Shown here: positions 1-5,120 of the stretch, in pieces | Position numbering within the stretch: position 1 is the first letter of the stretch | Layout: every line of letters starts with the position of its first letter | Assembly: GCA_023460875.1 (NCBI GenBank) | Contig: JAEWOQ010000346.1 | Location: 1-6,004, forward strand | From: Pseudomonadota bacterium | Lineage (GTDB): Bacteria > Myxococcota_A > Polyangia > Polyangiales > Polyangiaceae | Length of the DNA: 6,004 nt | Direction: 5' to 3' | Position numbers and translations under genes: made by a program | Notes under the pieces: model-generated | The model's input: the letters and a program-made list of their open reading frames with translations, nothing else | Told to the model about the DNA's origin: nothing | Databases searched by the model: none

Positions 1-3000
1 GGGAGACCCCAGCGGGGACTGCGCCTTGTGAGCATCAGCTGTGCGATACGGGCGCGGCCCTGGATCCGAGCTGCCATCCCTGCGTCGCCGTCGTGTGCGC
101 GGTGGACGAGACCTGCTGTACGAGCGCTTGGACGACCGCGTGCGCGGACCTGGTCCGCTCGGAGTGCGAGACCGCCCCGGAAGCGCCTCCGGTCAGCGTC
201 TGTGACTACACCCTGTTCTCCGCGACGACCCTGACGGGCGGGGGAAACCAGGGGATCATGGTGGGAGGTCCCGTCGGCGCGGCGGACGCGGGAGGAGTGG
301 GTGACAGAGCGGTCGACCTGGGGCGCGTGACGGTCGATGAGGTCGTCTCGGGGGGCGGGGTCTTCCTGGACGCGACGGACGTCAAGGGGACGGTCTCCGC
401 CAACGGGTTCATCGGCTGCCAGAACAACCCGGTGATCGGCGACCAGAGCATCGGTCGCTGCGGCATGACGGACGACTCCACCGTGGAGTTCCCCGAGATC
501 CCGACGCGCTCGGTCAGCTGCATCTCCGAGAGCGGATCCGTGAACGTCAATAACGTACAGACGTTTCATCCCGGAGAGACGCGCCGCATCATCATCGGCA
601 GCAACACCGCTCGGGTCATCTTGAGCGGTCCAGGGGATTACGCCAACGTTCACTTCAACTCGGACGGGACCCTGATCTTCGCGCTGCCGGGGGTGTACAC
701 GTTCAACTCCCTGCACCTGGGGGGGAACAACCCGAAGGTGTGGGTGCCGCCGACGGGCACCGTGAACATCGACACCTGCTCGAATCTCCATTTCGACAAT
801 GGCGCTCAGACGTACACGTGGAGCCACAACGGTTCGGTGTATTCTCAGGGGCCGCGCCCCGACCCGTTCAGCGTGCAGTGGTACACGGCGAAGGTCTGCA
901 GCGGGTCGGACCACGTGAAGTTGGGTCCCGGGGCGATCGCCTCCGGCGTCTTCATCGCGCCCCACTGCAAGGTGCACATCTACAGCGCGAACAACATCGG
1001 CACGGTCGAGGGGCTCGTCTACGCCCACGCGCTGCAGCTGGAGCCCGGCGTGCACATCGACGCGACGAACCTCGTGGGCGAGGCGTGTCGTGACGCGGGC
1101 ATCGGCGAAGAGCCCCCGAGCTGTCCCACCCTCGACATCCCAGAGTTTCCGCCGGTTCTGAACGAACCCTGCCGCTCGGGGCTCGACTGCCAGGTGAACA
1201 CCCGCTGCACCGACGTCGCCACGGATCCTGCGTGCGATCACTCCAAGTGCCTCCTCGGTGAGGCCCTCGACGCGGGCTGCGATCCCTGCGTGGCGCGCAT
1301 CTGCGCCGAGGATCCCTCGTGCTGCACGGAGGAGTGGAGCGCGAGCTGCGTGGCGAAGGTGAAGACCGTGTGCGACGCCTGGTGCGGCCCCGTGACGGGC
1401 TGCACGCACCCGGTGTGCACCGTGGGGGGACCGCTGGCGGCGGATTGTAGCGACTGCGCCGGCACGGTGTGTGCGGAGCCCGGACGGGAGTACTGCTGCA
1501 CGACGGCCTGGGACGCCGCCTGCGTGGCGAGCGCGCACACCCTGTGTGGGGGAGCGCCGCCGCCGCCGGAGTTCTTCGCCTGCGACTACGCGCTCATGGT
1601 GGGCAACGACTCGAACGGCCTGGACGCCTACGGCACCACCATCCGCGGGAACGTGCGCCTGGGGACCGCCGAGAGCTCGATCAACGCGGAGGGGTTCAAG
1701 CGATCGCAGGTCGATGGTGACGTTCACGCGCTGGGGTCCTTCACCCTGAGCAACAGCGACGTGAGCGGTGGGGTGCAGGTCGCGGGGACCTGGAACAACG
1801 CGGGCGGCAGCGTGGGGGCTCCCCCCGTAGGATCCAGCCCGCTGAACCACGCCCTGCCCACGAAGACGCTGACGTGCCCGACGGGCGGCGCGAATCAGAC
1901 CTTCACAAACCACGCCACGTTGGCGCCGGGCACCTACGGCGACGTCCAGGTGAACAACTGGGGCAGCAACATCACCCTCACCTTGCAGGCCGGCACGTAC
2001 AACCTCCGCTCGCTCCGCCTCGCCGCCGACACGCGCCTGCAGCTCCCCGCGACGGGTACGGTCGAGATCAACGTGTGCGGCTCGGTGCGCTTCGAGCAGC
2101 AGACCCAGATCCTCGGCCTGAGCGGCGGAGCGGATCCCCTGCGCTTGCAAGTCTACTCCGCGTCTACTGACACGAACCCCTGGAACTGTGACGCGAACGC
2201 GATCTGCATCGAGAACCAGGCGTCCCTCGGCGGCGTGTTCTCCGCGCCCGGCGGCGGCGTCTACCTCGGGAACGGCGCGCGACTCTACGGGCAGCTGCGG
2301 GGGGCCATGGGGCGCCTGCGCCCGAACAGCGTGCTGGACGCCAGCGGGACGACGGGCGACGCCTGCCGTGCGGCGATGTCCGCGTGCACGGTGGATACCC
2401 CGGACCCCACCGTCGACGACGTCGGTGAGTGCGTCGCCAACGCGGCGGGCTTCACGGATCCGACCTGCGCGACCCCGGATCTCGCGGTGGGCATGCCCTG
2501 CGGCGTGGAGATCCCGGTCTGCAACCATGGGACGGTCGACGCTCCCGCGGGCGCCGAGCTCACCTTTTATCCCCGGGGCGGGCACCAGTTCGCCACGAGC
2601 AGCCCCGATCCGGCTTGGGCGGTGGGCACCTGCACGGTCACGGTGCCGATCCCGGCGGGGACCTGCGTGGAGCAGCCCTGCGATCCGGCTCTGCTCGACG
2701 AAGAGCTGACCATCCTCGTCAACGGCAACGGAGCAGTGCCCGAGTGCAGCGGGCTCGACAACTGGTCTGTCTACGCGAACACGACCTGCGGCGGGGACCC
2801 GATCGTGGTGACGGAGATCTATGAGGCCAGCTGCCCCTATGCCTCCTCGGCGCTGTGGAGCCTGCTGGCTTGGGAGGCGACGACCCCCGGCGCCTCACGG
2901 GTCACATGGAGCGGGCGCACCGCGCACACTGAGGAGGGCCTCGCCGGGGCTTCGTGGACGCCCCTGGGCGTCGCGGCTTCGGCCCCCACCGACACACAGA

Positions 3001-3188
3001 GTTGCATCCTGACCAGTGAGCTCGCCGGATGCCCTGTCGACCTCACGGAGTCCCTGTGGGGTCCCGGTCCCCAACGGCGCAACCAGCCCGCGTTCCTGGA
3101 GCTCCGGGCCGAGGTCGAGTCGAGCGGAGCCGACCTCGCCACCCTGCATGATTGGAAGGTCACCTACAGCTGCGTCCACGACGAGTGA
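1..3188 (+). CDS. Large secreted cysteine-rich mosaic protein (5'-truncated): nine-Cys modules alternating with beta-solenoid-like domains
   Basis: The frame is open from the left edge (first whole codon at 3) to TGA 3186-3188, giving 1061 visible residues; the start and signal peptide lie upstream. A GTG at 93 is not the start: it falls inside a cysteine module whose first half is encoded at 27-92, and it has no ribosome binding site. Visible order: Cys module 1 (residues 9-55), beta domain A (67-362), a Pro/Cys linker, Cys modules 2 and 3 (411-457, 467-515), beta domain B (527-788), a CARDB-like segment (about 840-929) and a closing beta-rich region (930-1061). The many cysteines in patterned pairs, and the lack of membrane segments, suggest an exported disulfide-bonded protein. 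CARDB similarity rests on the NHGTVDAPAGAELTFYP stretch followed by ILVNGNGAVPEC. Function is unknown; surface adhesion or matrix binding is inference. The lipoprotein gene 75 bp downstream may be co-transcribed. Confidence 0.9.
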   Translation, partial: ETPAGTAPCEHQLCDTGAALDPSCHPCVAVVCAVDETCCTSAWTTACADLVRSECETAPEAPPVSVCDYTLFSATTLTGGGNQGIMVGGPVGAADAGGVGDRAVDLGRVTVDEVVSGGGVFLDATDVKGTVSANGFIGCQNNPVIGDQSIGRCGMTDDSTVEFPEIPTRSVSCISESGSVNVNNVQTFHPGETRRIIIGSNTARVILSGPGDYANVHFNSDGTLIFALPGVYTFNSLHLGGNNPKVWVPPTGTVNIDTCSNLHFDNGAQTYTWSHNGSVYSQGPRPDPFSVQWYTAKVCSGSDHVKLGPGAIASGVFIAPHCKVHIYSANNIGTVEGLVYAHALQLEPGVHIDATNLVGEACRDAGIGEEPPSCPTLDIPEFPPVLNEPCRSGLDCQVNTRCTDVATDPACDHSKCLLGEALDAGCDPCVARICAEDPSCCTEEWSASCVAKVKTVCDAWCGPVTGCTHPVCTVGGPLAADCSDCAGTVCAEPGREYCCTTAWDAACVASAHTLCGGAPPPPEFFACDYALMVGNDSNGLDAYGTTIRGNVRLGTAESSINAEGFKRSQVDGDVHALGSFTLSNSDVSGGVQVAGTWNNAGGSVGAPPVGSSPLNHALPTKTLTCPTGGANQTFTNHATLAPGTYGDVQVNNWGSNITLTLQAGTYNLRSLRLAADTRLQLPATGTVEINVCGSVRFEQQTQILGLSGGADPLRLQVYSASTDTNPWNCDANAICIENQASLGGVFSAPGGGVYLGNGARLYGQLRGAMGRLRPNSVLDASGTTGDACRAAMSACTVDTPDPTVDDVGECVANAAGFTDPTCATPDLAVGMPCGVEIPVCNHGTVDAPAGAELTFYPRGGHQFATSSPDPAWAVGTCTVTVPIPAGTCVEQPCDPALLDEELTILVNGNGAVPECSGLDNWSVYANTTCGGDPIVVTEIYEASCPYASSALWSLLAWEATTPGASRVTWSGRTAHTEEGLAGASWTPLGVAASAPTDTQSCILTSELAGCPVDLTESLWGPGPQRRNQPAFLELRAEVESSGADLATLHDWKVTYSCVHDE
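27..167 (+). repeat. Cys-rich module copy 1 (47 residues)
   Basis: First visible copy of the module with spacing C-x4-C-x9-C-x2-C-x4-C-x5-CC-x7-C-x7-C, with a conserved Trp four residues after the CC pair (CCTSAW). It is followed by a proline-containing linker and then beta domain A, the same order as copy 3 before domain B. Modules of this kind are frequent in large secreted myxobacterial proteins as I recall them; I know of no assigned function. Confidence 0.85.
201..1088 (+). repeat. Beta-rich (solenoid-like) domain copy A
   Basis: Encodes about 296 residues beginning CDYTLF and ending IDATNLVGEAC. It aligns by eye with copy B (1581-2366): LSGPGDYANVHF matches LAPGTYGDVQVN, PTGTVNIDTCSNLHF matches ATGTVEINVCGSVRF, and GVFIAPHCKVHIY matches GVFSAPGGGVYLG. 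Short alternating hydrophobic strands with G-x-Y turns and a late GVF-AP motif recall the DUF7305/PilX-associated or bactofilin-like beta-helix style of domain. That family link is tentative; the internal duplication is directly visible. Confidence 0.7.
1233..1373 (+). repeat. Cys-rich module copy 2 (47 residues)
   Basis: Has exactly the cysteine spacing of copy 1 and shares its CDPCVARICAEDPSCC-type core with Trp after the CC pair. It sits after a Pro/Cys linker that follows beta domain A and directly before copy 3, so these two modules are in tandem. Confidence 0.88.
1401..1547 (+). repeat. Cys-rich module copy 3 (49 residues)
   Basis: Same nine-cysteine pattern as copies 1 and 2, except that seven rather than five residues precede the CC pair (AEPGREYCC). 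The Trp after CC is kept (CCTTAW). A proline-rich linker (GGAPPPPEFF) joins it to beta domain B, parallel to the linker after copy 1. Confidence 0.87.
1581..2366 (+). repeat. Beta-rich (solenoid-like) domain copy B
   Basis: Encodes about 262 residues from CDYALM to LDASGTTGDAC and is the second copy of the domain at 201-1088. Cysteines at the domain start, before the first G-x-Y strand (TLTC against SVSC), in the V-x-I-x-x-C strand and at the G[ED]AC end occur in both copies, suggesting conserved disulfides. The extra cysteine of copy A in IAPHC is absent here. Copy B is about 34 residues shorter; most of the difference lies in the first third and around the CSGSDH region of copy A. Confidence 0.7.
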
Positions 3189-3199
3189 CCCCAGAGTGA

Positions 3200-3233
3200 C
3201 CCCCGCGGGCGCGGGCGCGTTCGTTTGCGGGGG
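3200..3233 (+). other. Imperfect hairpin between genes 1 and 2 (weak terminator candidate)
   Basis: CCCCCGC at 3200-3206 is the exact inverse complement of GCGGGGG at 3227-3233. Three G-U wobbles and two more pairs could extend the RNA stem to 12 pairs with a 10-base loop. No T-run follows, so it does not look like a canonical intrinsic terminator, and chance pairing is likely in such G+C-rich DNA. If real, it would attenuate rather than fully separate the two genes. Confidence 0.25.
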
Positions 3234-3254
3234 CGCCAGGAGCAGCGGTACAAC

Positions 3255-3258
3255 GGAG
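3255..3258 (+). promoter_or_regulatory. Ribosome binding site for the EGF-LRR lipoprotein gene
   Basis: GGAG lies five bases before ATG 3264. This favours the ATG over the in-frame TTG at 3225, which would put 13 mostly polar residues ahead of an otherwise standard lipoprotein signal peptide. Confidence 0.7.
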
Positions 3259-3263
3259 CGTCC

Positions 3264-4994
3264 ATGAATCGTTTTGCTTTGCGTTCCTTCGTGCGGCTCA
3301 CCGGAGCCGCTGGTGTCCTCCTCGGTGGGTGCGCGCTCGTCGTGGCGTGCTCCGGCGATGATTCACCGGGGCCTCCGGGCTCTGCGGCGGGCTCTGCGGC
3401 GGGAGGGGCGTCGGGAGGAGCCTCCTCCGGTGGGGGCTCGGGAGGCGTGGATGGGGGCGGCGGCTCGGGGGCGGAGATGGGCCTCGGCGGAGCCGGGACG
3501 GGCGGTGAGGGGACCGTGGTGGGCACGGAGTGCGAGAGCGACAGCTGCGCCGCCTTCGGGCAGAACTTCGCTTGCTACGAAGAGGACGGCGCCGCGGTGT
3601 GCCGGTGCAAGCCGGGCTTCGCCGGCAACGACTGCCGGGACATGAACGAGTGCGCCAGCGCGGACGCCTGCCACCCCGACGCCGTCTGCGACAATCATCC
3701 GGGGGGGTACCTCTGTGAGTGCCGCCCGGGCCACGCGGGCAACGGTCAGAGCTGCTCGGACGTGAACGAGTGCGCCTCCGCGGCACTCAACGCCTGCGCC
3801 GCAGGCGCCCAGTGCACGAACCTCGGGGGCGGCTACGAGTGCGCGTGCCCGGCGGACCAGCACGGCGACGGCTTCTTCTGCAAGGCGACCGACGCGTGCG
3901 CCTCCGACCCCTGCGCCGAGGGCGACTGCGTCAACACCCCGGGCGGCTACAAGTGTGAGTGCCCCCTCGGTCACGTGGGCCCCGACTGCGACGAGACGGC
4001 CCAGTGCGCCGCGATCGTGTTCGACGACGCGCTCCTCGACACGACCGTGCGCATGCTCATCGGCAAGGAGACGGGCGACATCGAGCCCGAGGATCTCGAG
4101 GGCTTCACGACCCTCTTCCTCCCGGAGGACGACCGCGCGGGCGGCCCCACCATCGGGAGCCTCACGGGGCTCGAGTGTTGGACGACGCTCCGTGAGCTGT
4201 GGGTCGGCGACAACGACGTGGCCGACCTCACTCCCCTCGCGGACCTCCACTCCTTGCGGGTGCTCGATCTCGGCTGCAACCCCCTGGGCGACCTGAGCGC
4301 CCTGGCGAACCTCTCGGGCCTCGAGGAGCTCTACTTGGATCACTCGTGGGGCTGCGAGGAGACGGAGAAGCTCACGAACGCGGACCTGCAGGCCCTCGAG
4401 GATCTCGTGGGGTTGCGGCGCCTCCATTTGGGGGGGCACGGGCTGACGGACCTCTCCGCCCTCGCCGGGCTGGGCCGGCTGGAGGTGCTCGAGGCCAACG
4501 ACAACGGGCTCTCCGGCGTCGCTCCGCTGGCCAGCTTGCCCGGCCTGCACACGGTGCAGCTCTCCGGGAACGCCCTGGTCGACCTGACCCCCCTGGCGGC
4601 CCTGCCGCGGCTCCGCGTGCTCTCCCTGGACGACAACGGGCTGAGCAGCGTCGCCGGGCTGGCGGAGGCCACGGAGCTGCGTCGCCTGAGCTTGCGAGGC
4701 AACGCCCTGACGACCCTGGCGGGACTAGAGGGTCTGGTCTCCCTGAGCCGCCTCGACGTCGTCGGCAACGCGCTCACCTCCCTCGAGGCGATCGCGGGCC
4801 TGGCGCAGCTGACGGATCTCCGCATCTCCAACAATTCCATCACGACCTTGCAGCCGCTCGTGGACAACCCGGAGTACGGCCGCGGGGGCGAGCTGTGGAT
4901 CATCCAGAACCCGCTGCCCTGCAGTACGCAGCAGCCGCTCCTGGACGAGCTGTCGGCTCGGGGGCTCACCGTCATCGGGACCTGCGCCGAGTGA
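3264..4994 (+). CDS. Surface lipoprotein with four EGF-like domains and a leucine-rich-repeat domain
   Basis: 576 residues from ATG 3264 to TGA 4992-4994. Residues 1-29 form a lipoprotein signal: Arg at 3, 7 and 11, a hydrophobic core, and lipobox VVAC with the lipidated Cys at 29 (LGGC ending at Cys23 is a weaker alternative). A Gly/Ser/Ala linker (about 30-88) follows, probably spanning the envelope. Four EGF-like domains (90-124, 130-164, 170-206, 212-242) each have six cysteines. Domains 2 and 3 are preceded by DMNEC and DVNEC, the calcium-binding EGF signature. Residues 248-305 resemble the N-cap of internalin-type proteins; about ten LRRs follow (308-545) and a C-terminal cap contains Cys553 and Cys574. 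The protein is probably anchored in the outer membrane facing outward and binds a protein or glycan partner; the ligand is unknown. No catalytic motif is visible. Confidence 0.95.
   Translation: MNRFALRSFVRLTGAAGVLLGGCALVVACSGDDSPGPPGSAAGSAAGGASGGASSGGGSGGVDGGGGSGAEMGLGGAGTGGEGTVVGTECESDSCAAFGQNFACYEEDGAAVCRCKPGFAGNDCRDMNECASADACHPDAVCDNHPGGYLCECRPGHAGNGQSCSDVNECASAALNACAAGAQCTNLGGGYECACPADQHGDGFFCKATDACASDPCAEGDCVNTPGGYKCECPLGHVGPDCDETAQCAAIVFDDALLDTTVRMLIGKETGDIEPEDLEGFTTLFLPEDDRAGGPTIGSLTGLECWTTLRELWVGDNDVADLTPLADLHSLRVLDLGCNPLGDLSALANLSGLEELYLDHSWGCEETEKLTNADLQALEDLVGLRRLHLGGHGLTDLSALAGLGRLEVLEANDNGLSGVAPLASLPGLHTVQLSGNALVDLTPLAALPRLRVLSLDDNGLSSVAGLAEATELRRLSLRGNALTTLAGLEGLVSLSRLDVVGNALTSLEAIAGLAQLTDLRISNNSITTLQPLVDNPEYGRGGELWIIQNPLPCSTQQPLLDELSARGLTVIGTCAE
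3531..3989 (+). repeat. Array of four EGF-like domains
   Basis: Each domain has six cysteines in EGF order, ending in a C-x-C pair and a last Cys. Domains 2-4 carry the C-x-N-x4-Y-x-C-x-C pattern (CDNHPGGYLCEC, CTNLGGGYECAC, CVNTPGGYKCEC); domain 1 (CYEEDGAAVCRC) does not. D-x-N-E-C before domains 2 and 3 predicts calcium-rigidified joints between domains 1-2 and 2-3. The array is best read as a stiff stalk holding the LRR domain away from the membrane, which is inference. Confidence 0.9.
4185..4898 (+). repeat. Leucine-rich-repeat array (about ten 22-residue repeats)
   Basis: The repeats have the bacterial 22-residue form LxxLxLxxNxLxDLxxLAxL, for example LRVLDLGCNPLGDLSALANL. Repeat 3 is irregular, at 31 residues instead of 22, with an insert around WGCEETEK. 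The last repeat runs into ELWIIQNPLPC and a capping segment. This is the internalin/SDS22-like type that forms a curved solenoid binding partners on its concave face. Confidence 0.92.
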
Positions 4995-5065
4995 GCTGCG
5001 CCGAGTGAGCTGCACCGAGTGAAGTGCACCGAGTGAAGTGCACCGAGTGAAGTGCACCGAATGAC
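4981..5065 (+). repeat. 14-bp tandem repeat, six copies, overlapping the lipoprotein stop codon
   Basis: Unit consensus is GTGCACCGAGTGAA. In one phase the copies are 4982-4995 and 4996-5009 (both CTGCGCCGAGTGAG), 5010-5023 (CTGCACCGAGTGAA), 5024-5037 and 5038-5051 (both GTGCACCGAGTGAA) and 5052-5065 (GTGCACCGAATGAC). The first copy encodes the protein's last residues and its TGA. Every copy contains TGA, and because 14 is not a multiple of three the TGAs rotate through all three forward frames. The palindrome GTGCAC recurs every 14 bp, so adjacent copies could pair as a 6-bp stem with an 8-base loop. Confidence 0.95.
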
Positions 5066-5070
5066 CCGCA

Positions 5071-5104
5071 GGGCGGGGCGAGCCGCTTGGCGCATGCCCC
5101 GTTC
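5071..5104 (+). terminator. Candidate hairpin downstream of the lipoprotein gene
   Basis: CGGGGC (5074-5079) pairs with GCCCCG (5096-5101), extendable with wobbles to 5071-5080/5095-5104; a small GCC/GGC inner stem lies at 5082-5084/5089-5091. No T-run follows, so it is at best a weak or factor-assisted terminator. It overlaps the putative -35 element of the next gene. Confidence 0.25.
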
Positions 5105-5114
5105 CTGCTAGCCT
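5087..5114 (+). promoter_or_regulatory. Putative promoter of the NRAP-MoaC gene, possibly leaderless
   Basis: TTGGCG (5087-5092) and TAGCCT (5109-5114) resemble -35 and -10 elements with a 16-base spacer. Transcription starting about seven bases after the -10 would begin at or next to GTG 5121. No Shine-Dalgarno-like sequence lies before the GTG (TCGCCCC), consistent with a leaderless mRNA. Confidence 0.45.
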
Positions 5115-5120
5115 CGCCCC

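Noticed and set aside
93..3188. GTG 93 as the true start of the first gene
   Set aside because: The frame is open to the left edge, and the residues encoded at 27-92 complete a nine-Cys module that matches two downstream copies; no ribosome binding site or signal peptide is present at 93.
3225..3263. TTG 3225 as the start of the lipoprotein gene
   Set aside because: It would add 13 mostly polar residues before a complete lipoprotein signal; ATG 3264 has GGAG five bases upstream.
3351..3527. Gly/Ser-rich stretch as a frameshift or low-complexity artefact
   Set aside because: The frame stays open into well-formed EGF domains and directly follows a lipobox, which is normal for myxobacterial lipoprotein linkers.
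3363..4550. 395-residue open frame on the minus strand
   Set aside because: It is antisense to the EGF and LRR coding region, with low-complexity Arg/Ala/Val-rich translation; the + strand frame has clear domains.
4981..5065. CRISPR array
   Set aside because: The repeats are 14 bp and directly adjacent with no unique spacers, so this is a simple tandem repeat.
4995..5120. Possible molybdenum-cofactor riboswitch before the MoaC gene
   Set aside because: The gap is filled by the 14-bp repeat, a simple hairpin and a promoter-like element next to the start codon; I see no room or structure for the riboswitch.
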